A stretch of 64,000 bases of DNA from Burkholderia savannae. GTDB taxonomy: Bacteria; Pseudomonadota; Gammaproteobacteria; Burkholderiales; Burkholderiaceae. Shown one piece after another: positions 39,108 to 47,439 of this stretch; positions within the stretch are counted from its first letter, which is position 1, and each line of letters starts with the position of its first letter. The stretch spans positions 558,001 to 622,000 of the forward strand of contig NZ_CP013418.1 in the NCBI RefSeq assembly GCF_001524445.2, written 5' to 3'. The translations under genes and the position numbers were made by a program. A model generated the notes under the pieces. That model did not search any database and was not told where the DNA came from. It saw only the letters and a list, made by a program, of their open reading frames with translations.

Positions 39108-39512
39108 ATGAAGCACGGATACCTGATTGACGCTCCCGCATGCATCCGGCATGTCGGATCGGTTTCGATCGGCGACGCGCGGCGCGGACGCTGGTCGCTG
39201 ACGATGGACGAGCTGGACGGCTGGTGCGGCGAAGGCGCCTACGGCGTATGCGTTGCGTTCGCCGTGGACGGCGCGCCGCACGACGCCGCATGGCTTGCGC
39301 ACGCGGCGCTGTGGCTCGCGTCGCTGCGCGGCCAGCCCGACGATGCGCTGTGGCTGGACGAGGGCACGCTCTACTTCGTGCGCCGCTACGATTGCGACGT
39401 CGATGCGGCCGCGCTGCGCGCGGGGCTCGAGCAGCAGGGCGCGGTCGTGCGCTGGCTCGGCGCGCATCACGCGGCCGCGCGCGGCATGCGTCGCGCAGGA
39501 CCTCTCGAATGA
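39108..39512 (+). CDS. ssaB: SpiC/SsaB-like secretion-switch protein
   Basis: The product is 134 residues, directly upstream of the secretin gene exactly as spiC (ssaB) is in SPI-2. Family resemblance is modest but colinear: SVSIGDARRGRWSLTMDELD, then a helical DAAWLAHAALWLASLRGQPD, and an acidic/aromatic strand DALWLDEGTLYFVRRYDCD. In Salmonella, SpiC controls the order translocators-before-effectors with SsaM and SsaL. The stop overlaps the secretin ATG (ATGA, 39509-39512). The call relies on position plus weak similarity. Confidence 0.68.
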   Translation: MKHGYLIDAPACIRHVGSVSIGDARRGRWSLTMDELDGWCGEGAYGVCVAFAVDGAPHDAAWLAHAALWLASLRGQPDDALWLDEGTLYFVRRYDCDVDAAALRAGLEQQGAVVRWLGAHHAAARGMRRAGPLE

Positions 39513-41023
39513 CGCGCGCGTTTCGTCGCACGCGAATGCGCGCGCGGGCCGCCGCGGCGCTTGCCGCGTGCGTGGCGGCGAACGCGGCAGCATGGGCCGC
39601 GCCGCTGCCGACGCACGGCGCGGCGCCGTTCTTTCTCGCCACGCGCGGCGCGAAGCTCGCCGACGTGCTGCGCGATCTCGGCGCGAACTATCGGGTGCCC
39701 GTCGTCGTCAGCGAGCAGGTCGACGGCGCGTTCATCGGCACGCTCGACGGCGGCCCGCCGGACGCGGCGCTCGATCGTCTCGCGCGGCTCTATCAGCTCG
39801 CGTGGTACTACGACGGGCAAACGCTCTACGTGTATCGCGCGCAGGAGGTGGCGAGCCGTCTGATCGCGCTCGACTACCTGCCTTCCGCCACCTTGATCGC
39901 GCAATTGCGCTCGGCCGGGCTGCTGGATCGGCGGCAATGCCGCGTGCTGGCGATCGCGCAGGCGAACGCGATCGAGGCGTACGGCGTGCCCGTCTGCCTC
40001 GAGCGCATCGCGCAATTCGCGAAGCGCCTCGATCAGCAGGCGATCAATCGCGAGCAGAATCAGGAGTCGGTGCGCTTCTTTCCGCTCAAGTACGCGACGG
40101 CCGCCGACACGTCGTACAGCTATCGATCGCAGCAGGTGACGGTGCCGGGCGTCGTGTCGGTGCTGCGCGAGATGGCGCAGGGCCGCGCGCTGCCGCTCAA
40201 GGACAGCCAGGGGCAGCAGCCGGCGAGCGACCGGCTGCTGCCGATGTTCGCCGCCGACGCGCGGCAGAACGCGGTGATCGTGCGCGACAAGCGCGCGAAC
40301 ATGAGCCTCTACGGCGACCTGATCGCGCAGCTCGACCGCAAGCCGAAGCTCGTCGAGATCTCGGTCACGATCATCGACATCAACGCGGAGGACCTCGGCG
40401 CGCTCGGCGTCGACTGGCAGGCGTCCGCGCGGATCGGCGGCGGCACGGTGAGCTTCAACAGCGGCGGCCAGCCCGGCGCGGGCAGCTTCTCGACGGTGAT
40501 CTCGAACACCGGCAACTTCATGGTGCAGCTCAGCGCATTGCAGCAGAACTCGAAGGCGCGCATCCTGTCGCGCCCGTCGGTCGTCACGCTCGACAACATG
40601 CAGGCGGTGCTGGATCGCAACATCACGTTCTATACGAAGGTGAGCGCCGAGCGCGTCGCGCGGCTCGAATCGATTTCGACGGGCTCGCTGCTGCGCGTGA
40701 CGCCGCGCATCATCGGCGACGCGGGCCGCCAGGAGGTCATGCTGACGCTCGTCGTGCAGGACGGCCGCCAGACGAGCCCGCTGAGCCGCCAGGAGCCGTT
40801 GCCGCAGACGCTCAGCTCCGAGATCGCGACGCATTCGCTGCTCAAGGAGGGCGATGCGCTGCTGCTGGGCGGCTTCGTGCAGGACGAGCTGAGCGAGGGC
40901 GAGCGCAAGATTCCGCTGCTCGGCGACATCCCGATTCTCGGGCGTCTGTTCAAGACGACGAGCCGGAGCCAGCGGCACACGGTCCGGCTGTTCCTGATCC
41001 GCGCCGATCCGTGGCAGACGTAG
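39509..41023 (+). CDS. sctC: SctC outer-membrane secretin (SsaC/SpiA-like)
   Basis: The product is 504 residues (SsaC about 497 as recalled). It has a signal peptide (ARAAAALAACVAANAAAWA), N-domains (KLADVLRDLGANYRVPVVVS; QNAVIVRDKRANMSLYGDL), and the secretin core (KPKLVEISVTIIDINAEDLG; SKARILSRPSVVTLDNMQAV; GDALLLGGFVQDELSEGERK; IPLLGDIPILGRLFKTTS). It forms the outer-membrane ring. Translation is coupled to ssaB by a 4-bp overlap. Confidence 0.95.
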   Translation: MTRAFRRTRMRARAAAALAACVAANAAAWAAPLPTHGAAPFFLATRGAKLADVLRDLGANYRVPVVVSEQVDGAFIGTLDGGPPDAALDRLARLYQLAWYYDGQTLYVYRAQEVASRLIALDYLPSATLIAQLRSAGLLDRRQCRVLAIAQANAIEAYGVPVCLERIAQFAKRLDQQAINREQNQESVRFFPLKYATAADTSYSYRSQQVTVPGVVSVLREMAQGRALPLKDSQGQQPASDRLLPMFAADARQNAVIVRDKRANMSLYGDLIAQLDRKPKLVEISVTIIDINAEDLGALGVDWQASARIGGGTVSFNSGGQPGAGSFSTVISNTGNFMVQLSALQQNSKARILSRPSVVTLDNMQAVLDRNITFYTKVSAERVARLESISTGSLLRVTPRIIGDAGRQEVMLTLVVQDGRQTSPLSRQEPLPQTLSSEIATHSLLKEGDALLLGGFVQDELSEGERKIPLLGDIPILGRLFKTTSRSQRHTVRLFLIRADPWQT

Positions 41024-41039
41024 CCGGCATGACGATCCG

Positions 41040-42251
41040 ATGCACAAGCTCAAGTGGCTGAACGGCCCGCTCGCCGGCCTCGAGTTCGATCTGCCGCCGG
41101 GCGCGACGCGCATCGGCGGCGACGACGCGGACATCGCGCTGCCGCTCGAAGGCGATGCGCGCGCGGAGCTGACGAGCGGCGAGGACGGCGTGCGCGTGTC
41201 GGCCGACGCGCGCGCGTGGGTCGACGGCCAGCCGTGGAATGCGCACGGCGCGTTGCCTCTCGGGCGGGCGATCGACGTCGCGGGCGTCGCGTTCGTGCTC
41301 GGCGAAAGCGGCGATACGCTGTCCGCGCTGCCGGTGCCCGCGCGGCGTCGCGCCGCGACGGCGGCGTCGACGCGCGCGCTCGCATGCGCGGCGTTCGCGT
41401 GCGCGGCGATCGCCGCGATCGCCGCGGGGCTCGCGCTGATTCTGTGGCGCCCGCCTGCGCCGGCGCGATTCGATGTCGACGCGTGGCTCGCGCAACAGAT
41501 GCGCGCGCCGGCGCTGCACGGCCTGCATGCGCGGCGCGCGGCGGACGGCTCGGTGGAGGTGAGCGGGCTTTGCGCGTCGTCGGGCGACGTCGAGCGGCTG
41601 CGGGCGCGGTTGCGCGCGCGCGGCATCGCGATGCGCGACGCGAGCCTCTGCGCGGACACGCTGCGCGAGAACGTGCGCAACGTGCTCGCGCTGAACGGCT
41701 ACCGCGACGTGGACGTGCGCAGCGACGCGACGCTCGACGGCGTCGAGATCCGCGGGCCGATCGTTGCCGATGCGGCGTGGCAGCGCGTCGCCGCGCAGCT
41801 TCAGATGCTGGGCGGGCTGCGCGCATGGCGCGCGGTTAACGATCGCGCATTGTGGTTCGGCCGGCTGTACGAAGCGCTGTCGGCTCGCGTGCCGCTCGAC
41901 GGCCTGAACATCGTGATGTCCGGCAAGACGCTGATCGTCAGCGGCGCGGCGGACCCGGCCCGCGCGGCGGCGCTTTCGGCCGTGATCGCCGAATTCAACC
42001 GCTCGGCCCGCGACGGTTTCGCCGCGACGTGGCAGGACGTGCCGTCGCAACAGACGGCGAGCGCGTATCTGCCCGCGCCCGTCGTGACGGTGGGCGGCCA
42101 CGCGGGCGCGATCTACGTCGTGCTCGCGAACGGCATGCGTCTGCAACTGGGCGGCGTGCTGCCGAACGGCTATGCGATCGTGCGCGTCACGCGCCGCGCG
42201 ATGAGCCTGCGCAAGGACGAGCGCCTCGTGTCGGTGCCGCTCGACATGTGA
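41040..42251 (+). CDS. sctD: SctD inner-membrane ring protein (SsaD-like)
   Basis: The product is 403 residues, identical in length to recalled SsaD. It has an N-terminal cytoplasmic FHA-like domain (LKWLNGPLAGLEFDLPPGAT), one transmembrane helix at residues 112-136, and a periplasmic part with ring-building motifs (LRENVRNVLALNGYRDVDVR; LDGLNIVMSGKTLIVSGAAD). It builds the outer ring of the inner-membrane complex with SctJ. It starts 16 bp after sctC. Confidence 0.85.
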   Translation: MHKLKWLNGPLAGLEFDLPPGATRIGGDDADIALPLEGDARAELTSGEDGVRVSADARAWVDGQPWNAHGALPLGRAIDVAGVAFVLGESGDTLSALPVPARRRAATAASTRALACAAFACAAIAAIAAGLALILWRPPAPARFDVDAWLAQQMRAPALHGLHARRAADGSVEVSGLCASSGDVERLRARLRARGIAMRDASLCADTLRENVRNVLALNGYRDVDVRSDATLDGVEIRGPIVADAAWQRVAAQLQMLGGLRAWRAVNDRALWFGRLYEALSARVPLDGLNIVMSGKTLIVSGAADPARAAALSAVIAEFNRSARDGFAATWQDVPSQQTASAYLPAPVVTVGGHAGAIYVVLANGMRLQLGGVLPNGYAIVRVTRRAMSLRKDERLVSVPLDM

Positions 42252-42272
42252 TCCTCCCGCAAGGAACCTCCG

Positions 42273-42494
42273 ATGGTACGACTGACTGCTCTCGAAGAAA
42301 CGCTGTTCGCCGACGACACGGGCGAGGCGCGCGACCGGCTGCTCGCCGTGCTCGCGCGCGCGTGCGCGCCGGGCGGCGATTGTCCGGACGCCGTGCGGCT
42401 CGCGGCGAGCGCGGCGCGCGACGTGATCGACACGCTGTGGGCGCGATATCACGGCAGCCCGCCCGGCCAAGCGGGGACGCCGCCGCGAGGCTGA
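42273..42494 (+). CDS. ssaE: SsaE-like small chaperone
   Basis: The product is 73 residues (SsaE about 80 as recalled) and follows sctD as in SPI-2. Helical, with a C-terminal ARDVIDTLWARYHGSP that resembles the SsaE end. SsaE/CesAB-type proteins assist secretion of the SseB/EspA filament subunit. AAGGAA upstream of the ATG supports the start. Short length limits certainty, but the context is strong. Confidence 0.7.
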   Translation: MVRLTALEETLFADDTGEARDRLLAVLARACAPGGDCPDAVRLAASAARDVIDTLWARYHGSPPGQAGTPPRG

Positions 42495-43074
42495 ATGCTC
42501 CGGCGAGCGCTCACGATGGGGAAACCGGCCGTGCGTGCCGGATTGCGCGAGCGGCGCCGCGCGACATCGCACACGATCGAATGTTCCGGATCGGCGCGGA
42601 TACCGGATGGCCGAGCGCGGCCGCGGATTCGTGACGGCCGATCGAAGGCGTTCAGCGGCGATTGGTCGATTGTCGGCGCGTCCGGCGTTGCGGAAGCGCC
42701 GGGTCACGAACGGCATGACGCGACGGATTCGGCGCGGCCGAGCGCCGCCGGCGGTACGGCCGAATGCCGGCTCGCCGCGCCCGTCGAGCGCGTGCGAGGT
42801 GAGGCCGGGGCGCGCCCGCGCATCTGATCGAATTGCAGCGCGTCGCGCGCGAACATGCTTGCCAGACTTGCCTGATCGGCATTCGGCGCGCCGATCGGTT
42901 CGCGACCGGCCGGATCGAGAGCGGCCGTCCGGCGAAGGGCGGTCGCATCAAGGGCAAGCGCGCGAACCGGGGCCCGCCGGCCGGGTAAGGGAGGCGGCGC
43001 GCGTGCGGCGCGAGCCGTTCCTGTTCGCGCGCGAGCGATGGCCCGCCCATCTTCGCTCACGAGCGCGCGCCGAA
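42495..43074. other. Intergenic region between convergent ssaE and sctW
   Basis: 580 bp where the two halves of the island converge. No gene is supported; the plus-strand frame at 42495-42827 is Arg/Gly-rich and lacks a ribosome-binding site. No T-tract terminator is seen. It is the junction left by the inverted block and may contain the original rearrangement point. Confidence 0.5.
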
Positions 43075-44187
43075 CTACAGCCCGGCGTCGGCCAGCGCTT
43101 CGAGATGCTCGGCGAACGCGCCGAGGATCGCGTCGCGCTGGCCGGCGTCCTCGTAGCAGTCGACGGGCAGCAGCTTGACGAGCTCCTGCATCGCCTTCGC
43201 GTAGCGGTAGCGGAACGCGTCGTCGCGGATCGCCGCGCCGGTGCGCTCGGCGAGCCAGCCCGCGCTGATCCAGCTTTGCTCGACGCATTCGACGAGCGAT
43301 TGCAGCAGCACGTCGGCGTCGACGCCGGGCGCGTTCAACGCGTCGGCCGCGCGCGCGCAGTGATCCTCGACGCCGAGAAACTGCAGGATGCGTTTCAGGT
43401 CCGTGATCACGGCCGCGAGATGCGCATCCATCGCCGGCCCCTGTGCGGACAGCTCGAACGCGAGCGCGCGGATCAGCGTCTTCAGCTTGCGCCGCCGGTC
43501 GCGCAGGCGGCGAAATTCGTCGAACCATTCGGTCAGGCGCTTTTGCCGCGCGGCCGCGCGCTGATAGAGCCGCCGCAGCTCGCTCAGGCCCGCGCGGCCG
43601 GCCACGCCGAATTCGAGCCGGGCGAACAGCTGCAATGCCCATTCGTCGCCGTCGAGAATCGCGGCGAGCGCGTCTTCTGCGCGCTTGCGCCGCATGCCGG
43701 ACAGCTTGCCTTCTTCGAGCATCGCGCCGAGCAGCAGCGCGATTTCGCCCGCGTTGAAGCCGGCGTCGCGCATCGCGTCGGCCGCATCGTCGAGTTCGTC
43801 GACGCCGGGAATCCGCTCGCGCAGCTCGGCGAGCTCGGCCGCCGACACCGCGCCGATCTGCTTGATCAACTGATGCAGCATCGAGCGCGCGCGCGGCCGA
43901 TCCGGGCGGCCGTCCGCCGCGCCGCGCCGCGGCTCGCGAAAACGCGCGCCGATCGCGAAGCCGATGTCCTCGAGCGTTTCGGCGAACGATTCGCCCGACA
44001 CGCCCGCCGCTTCGAGCGGCGCGCCGCCGAAGTCGAGCGGCGCGTCGGCGAGCTCGCGTTGCGCGAGCTCGTGCGCGGACTGCGGCGGCACGATCCGCTG
44101 GACCGGCTGCGCGGAAGCCGCGCCGGCGCCGGCCGGCGTCGCGGCGGCGCTCGCCTGCGCGGCGGCCGGATCAATACGGTTGAGCAT
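43075..44187 (-). CDS. sctW: SctW gatekeeper (SsaL-like; YopN/InvE family)
   Basis: The product is 370 residues (SsaL 338 as recalled). A disordered N-terminal region of about 80 residues is followed by a helical body (LHQLIKQIGAVSAAELAELR, DDAADAMRDAGFNAGEIALL, GRAGLSELRRLYQRAAARQK, RRRKLKTLIRALAFELSAQG) typical of the HrpJ/YopN gatekeeper domains, with a C-terminal TyeA-like end (RYAKAMQELVKLLPVDCYED). Controls translocator versus effector export with SsaM and SpiC. It overlaps sctL by 17 bp and is the last gene of the sctF-to-sctW operon. Confidence 0.85.
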   Translation of the reverse strand: MLNRIDPAAAQASAAATPAGAGAASAQPVQRIVPPQSAHELAQRELADAPLDFGGAPLEAAGVSGESFAETLEDIGFAIGARFREPRRGAADGRPDRPRARSMLHQLIKQIGAVSAAELAELRERIPGVDELDDAADAMRDAGFNAGEIALLLGAMLEEGKLSGMRRKRAEDALAAILDGDEWALQLFARLEFGVAGRAGLSELRRLYQRAAARQKRLTEWFDEFRRLRDRRRKLKTLIRALAFELSAQGPAMDAHLAAVITDLKRILQFLGVEDHCARAADALNAPGVDADVLLQSLVECVEQSWISAGWLAERTGAAIRDDAFRYRYAKAMQELVKLLPVDCYEDAGQRDAILGAFAEHLEALADAGL

Positions 44188-44845
44188 CGGAGCGAGTCTC
44201 CTCGGTTGGGCCCGCGAGGCGCGCGAGCAACAGGCGCAGATGCCGGTCGAGATCGAAGCGGACGATCGCGTCCGGCGTTTCGAACCGTGCGGCGCGGTCC
44301 GACAGTGCGGTGTCGGCGTCGATTCGCACGCGCGGGTCGTGCCCAAGCGCGCCGCGCGCGCGCGGCAGGTTCGCCGGCGACACGAAGACGCGGAACGCTT
44401 GCCCGTGCGCGTCGGCGCGAACGCGCACGCGCACGCGTTGCGCGAGCAGCGCGACGGGCTCGTGCGTGCCGAGGTACGGCTCGACCACGCTCGCGACGAG
44501 CGCGCGCACGCGCGCGTCGATCCGCTCGGCGATCCGGGCCTCGGCTTCGCGCGCGTCGATCAGCCAGCGGACGGTATCGTCGATCAACGTGTCTCGCCGG
44601 CATTCGAGCTCGGCTTCGGCGCGGGCGGCGCCTTCGCGGTACGCGTCGTCGCGCACCCGCTCGGCCGCTTGCCGCGCCGCGTCGAGCTCGCGCCGCGCCT
44701 GATCGACGAGCGCACGCGCTTCGTCGCGCGCGGCCGCGACGACGGCCGCCGCGTCGCAATAGCGCGCGAGCGCGTCCGCCGGCAGATGCACGTCGAGCGG
44801 CGCGGGGCCGGGCAGCGAGACGATCGGAGGAACGAGGCCGTTCAT
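44171..44845 (-). CDS. sctL: SctL ATPase stator (SsaK-like)
   Basis: The product is 224 residues, equal to recalled SsaK. It is FliH/YscL-like: a long charged helix (EARALVDQARRELDAARQAA through YREGAARAEAELECRRDTL) and a C-terminal domain (AQRVRVRVRADAHGQAFRVF; RFDLDRHLRLLLARL). It binds and restrains SctN and links it to SctQ. ATGA overlap with the upstream gene. Confidence 0.88.
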   Translation of the reverse strand: MNGLVPPIVSLPGPAPLDVHLPADALARYCDAAAVVAAARDEARALVDQARRELDAARQAAERVRDDAYREGAARAEAELECRRDTLIDDTVRWLIDAREAEARIAERIDARVRALVASVVEPYLGTHEPVALLAQRVRVRVRADAHGQAFRVFVSPANLPRARGALGHDPRVRIDADTALSDRAARFETPDAIVRFDLDRHLRLLLARLAGPTEETRSDAQPY

Positions 44846-45816
44846 AGGAAGCGGGCGAGTTTCAGGAGCTTGTCGGAGGCGGAGCCGGCGGTTGCCGGCG
44901 GCGATGCGTCGAGCGGGTTTCGCACGGCGAGCGCGTGCGGCGCGATCGATGCGGTCGGCGCGGTCGCTGCGGTCGGTACGGTCGCTGCGGTCGATGGGCT
45001 CGTCGCGTCGGGGGGCGCGGCGAGCCGTTCACACCCGTCGGTCGCGCCGGGCGTCGCGCGCAGGACCCGGGCGTCTCGCATGTCGTGCATGTCGTGCATG
45101 CCGCGCGTCTCGTGCATCTCACGCATCTCATGCGTTTGATGCGTCTGGTGCGTCTGGTGCGTGTCGAACGCATCGGCCGCATCGAACGCAACCGACGCAT
45201 CGAACGCAGCCGGCCGCACGGCCGCATCCGGCCCGTCGAGCGGCGCATCGTCCGCCGGCGGCAGCCGCGTCGCGAGCAGCGTCGCGACGACGCACGCCCC
45301 CGCGTCGCGCCGCCACCATCGCACGCCCGCCGCCGTCGCGGCGTCGACGAGGCGCTCGGGCGATGCGACGCGCGCGGGCGAGCGCCATCCGCGATGCAGC
45401 GCGAGCAACTGCGCGCAGCCGCGCTCGCCGATCCGCCCGGCGAGGTGCGTGCGGTATCGCGTGACGAGCAGATGATCCGCGCAATCGAGCGCGATCACGC
45501 CGAGCGCGACGATCAGCGCTTCGATTCGCGGCTCGACGGACAGCAGCGCGCTTTGCCTGTCGTCGAGCCGCGCGGGCAGCGGCGCGCGCGGAAAGCCGCG
45601 CCGCGCGACGATCAGCCGGTCGATCGCCGCGCGGCACGCCGGATGGCGACGATAGCTTTCGCGCCACGCGGCGAGTCCGAGATGCGGCCACCAGCCGTCG
45701 TGCATCGTCGCGCCGGGTTGCCAGCCTAGCCGATGCAGGCGCTGCAGCGCGGGCGTGAAGGGCATGGACGACATGGAGGGCGCGACGGGCATGACGGGCG
45801 GTTCGCTCATGATCAT
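44842..45816 (-). CDS. SctK-like sorting-platform protein (position-based)
   Basis: The product is 324 residues, between sctJ and sctL, where most systems encode the SctK linker (YscK/OrgA/MxiK). The N-terminal 170 residues look globular (ALQRLHRLGWQPGATMHDGW, CRAAIDRLIVARRGFPRAPL), broadly like the SctK family. The rest is low complexity, including a His/Met/Thr repeat (THQTHQTHQTHEMREMHE, GMHDMHDMRD) encoded at 45080-45170. Overlap by 4 bp with sctJ (ATGA) ties it to the operon. Function is inferred from position. Confidence 0.55.
   Translation of the reverse strand: MIMSEPPVMPVAPSMSSMPFTPALQRLHRLGWQPGATMHDGWWPHLGLAAWRESYRRHPACRAAIDRLIVARRGFPRAPLPARLDDRQSALLSVEPRIEALIVALGVIALDCADHLLVTRYRTHLAGRIGERGCAQLLALHRGWRSPARVASPERLVDAATAAGVRWWRRDAGACVVATLLATRLPPADDAPLDGPDAAVRPAAFDASVAFDAADAFDTHQTHQTHQTHEMREMHETRGMHDMHDMRDARVLRATPGATDGCERLAAPPDATSPSTAATVPTAATAPTASIAPHALAVRNPLDASPPATAGSASDKLLKLARFL
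45080..45170. repeat. Degenerate 9-bp repeat inside the SctK-like gene
   Basis: Repeats of gtcgtgcat/ctcgtgcat/gtctggtgc encode alternating His-Asp-Met and Thr-His-Gln units. The frame is maintained; the encoded His-rich stretch has no known role. Confidence 0.7.
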
Positions 45817-46565
45817 GACGCGCGCGGCTCGCCCGCCGAGCGGCCGCGCGACGCGACGACGGCGACCGCGAGGCTCGCGACGATGCCGAGCGCGCCGAGC
45901 GCGAGCCCGAGCCCGAGCCGGTGCGCGCGCAGCCACGCGATGAGGCCCGCGTCGGCTTGCGGCCCGACTTCGGCCGGCATGTCGTAGCGGTAATCGGCGG
46001 GCTGCAGCACGACGCTCACGCGATCCGCCGCGAGCCCCGGCGTGCCGGTGACGACGAGGCTGCGGATCTCGGCTTCGCGCGCGGCGAAGTTGCGCTCGGG
46101 GCTGTACTTGACGAACACCGACGCCGACGGCTGCGGCGGATCGCGCCGGTTCTGCGGATCGCCCTCGGCGATCGACACCTGCGCGTCGACGACGCCGTCC
46201 ATCGCGCGCAGCATCTTCTCGAGCTGCTGCTCCTTGAGGAACGTGATCTTCGCCTGCTCCTGCGCGGGCGACGTGACGAGCTGGCCGGACGGAAACAGAT
46301 CCTCGAGCGCGGCCGCCTTGCGTCGCGGCAGCCCGTTCTGCCGCATCAGCTCGACCGCGTTGACGAACTGGTCGGAATCGACGCGAATCGTCACGTTGCC
46401 GTCCTTCGACAGCTTCTTGTCGACGTCGATGTCGCGCAGCATCAGCAGCGCGATCATCTGGTTCGCCTCGGTTTCGGGCAGGTTCGTGTAGAGATCCGTC
46501 TTGCAGGCCGCGAGCGACAGCGCGAGCGCGGCCGCGCACACGGCGCGTGAAGCGCGTGCGGTCAT
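45813..46565 (-). CDS. sctJ: SctJ inner-membrane ring lipoprotein (SsaJ-like)
   Basis: The product is 250 residues (SsaJ 249 as recalled). Lipoprotein signal with lipobox LAAC (Cys21), two ring-building motifs (LPETEANQMIALLMLRDIDV; AREAEIRSLVVTGTPGLAAD), and a C-terminal membrane helix (LGLALGALGIVASLAVAVVA). Also EQAKITFLKEQQLEKMLRAM and DAQVSIAEGDPQ, typical of the family. Forms the inner-membrane ring with SctD. ATGA overlaps on both sides. Confidence 0.95.
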   Translation of the reverse strand: MTARASRAVCAAALALSLAACKTDLYTNLPETEANQMIALLMLRDIDVDKKLSKDGNVTIRVDSDQFVNAVELMRQNGLPRRKAAALEDLFPSGQLVTSPAQEQAKITFLKEQQLEKMLRAMDGVVDAQVSIAEGDPQNRRDPPQPSASVFVKYSPERNFAAREAEIRSLVVTGTPGLAADRVSVVLQPADYRYDMPAEVGPQADAGLIAWLRAHRLGLGLALGALGIVASLAVAVVASRGRSAGEPRAS

Positions 46566-46906
46566 TGCATGTTCACCAGCTTGTTGATGCCCTGCGACAC
46601 CGCGCCCGCCGCCTTCGCGGTCAGGTCGACTTCGAGGATCGCGCGCAGCATCGCCGACTGGTTCGCGAGCATGTCGAGCGGCTGCATCAGCGCGGCGCCG
46701 GGATCGCGCGCCGCGTCGAGCGCGCGTTCGACGCCGAGCGAGCGATGCTGGAAGCCGCTCGCCGCGCGCGCTTCGGGCGTGCTCGCGTCCTGGCCGAACA
46801 GCGCGCGCGTGAACGCGTCAATCTGGGTCTGGTCGACGGGCGTCGCGCCCGGCTGCTGCGCCGCTTGCAGCGTCTGGAGCGCGTGTTGCGCGGCTGTGAT
46901 GTCCAT
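46562..46906 (-). CDS. sctI: SctI inner rod protein (SsaI-like)
   Basis: The product is 114 residues (SsaI about 82 as recalled). The C-terminal helix (LMQPLDMLANQSAMLRAILE, VDLTAKAAGAVSQGINKLVN) is the conserved rod-forming part. It builds the inner rod or socket that anchors the needle. The N-terminus is longer than usual. The start lies inside the upstream sctG-like frame, giving an 89-bp overlap. Confidence 0.85.
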   Translation of the reverse strand: MDITAAQHALQTLQAAQQPGATPVDQTQIDAFTRALFGQDASTPEARAASGFQHRSLGVERALDAARDPGAALMQPLDMLANQSAMLRAILEVDLTAKAAGAVSQGINKLVNMQ

Positions 46907-47213
46907 GGAGGCTCCTTGCGAATTCGGATGAGAACGGGGGCGGCGCGCCGGACGGCGCGTGCGCGGGCGCGAGCAGCCCGCGCAGCAGCGCGGCGTCGGG
47001 CCCCGGCATCGACGCGAGCAGCCGCGCGGCGCAGCCGTCGCGGCCGAGCCCGATCAGCATCGTCGCTTCGACGAGCCGCCGGTCGCCTGTGGCCGCGACG
47101 AGCGCCGGCAGCGCGTCGTAGATCGCCCATGCGTGCCGCGCGAGCCCGTGATTGACGGCCGCGAGCCCGCACTCGACGAGCAGGCGGCGCGCGTCTTGCG
47201 AGAGCGCCGTCAT
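46818..47213 (-). CDS. SctG-like needle chaperone (SsaH-like)
   Basis: The product is 131 residues, immediately downstream of sctF as ssaH is. The first 75 residues (CGLAAVNHGLARHAWAIYDA, LPALVAATGDRRLVEATMLI, AARLLASMPGPDAALLRGLL) match the size and TPR-like helical pattern of SsaH/YscG needle chaperones. The remaining 55 residues run into the sctI frame and look random, so the functional part probably ends near residue 80. ATGA overlap with sctF supports co-translation. Confidence 0.65.
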   Translation of the reverse strand: MTALSQDARRLLVECGLAAVNHGLARHAWAIYDALPALVAATGDRRLVEATMLIGLGRDGCAARLLASMPGPDAALLRGLLAPAHAPSGAPPPFSSEFARSLHGHHSRATRAPDAASGAAAGRDARRPDPD

Positions 47214-47425
47214 ATCTTCTGGATGATGCCGGACAGCATGTCCTTGACGGCCTTGAGCACCGCGCTCTGATAGCCGACGAACACCGAGTACTGCTGGATC
47301 GCGAACTGCGCCTGCAGCATGCTGGTCGGATCGTTGAGGTCGGACGCGTTCATTTTCGACTCGACGTCGTTGCCGACCTTGTCGACGAGACGCGAGAGCT
47401 GCTGATTGACGGCTTCGATATCCAT
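47210..47425 (-). CDS. sctF: SctF needle subunit (SsaG-like)
   Basis: The product is 71 residues, the exact length of SsaG. Strong family match: SKMNASDLNDPTSMLQAQFA and AVLKAVKDMLSGIIQKI, the latter almost identical to the SsaG C-terminus. It polymerises into the needle. It is preceded by the AraC-type regulator gene with 14 bp between them. This gene, more than any other, identifies the system as SPI-2-type. Confidence 0.95.
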   Translation of the reverse strand: MDIEAVNQQLSRLVDKVGNDVESKMNASDLNDPTSMLQAQFAIQQYSVFVGYQSAVLKAVKDMLSGIIQKI

Positions 47426-47439
47426 CGCAGGGCCCTCCG

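Noticed and set aside
42495..42827. A 110-codon frame after ssaE as an sseA homologue
   Set aside because: No ribosome-binding site, no coiled-coil pattern, Arg/Gly/Ala-biased; an SseA-like candidate exists at 49454.
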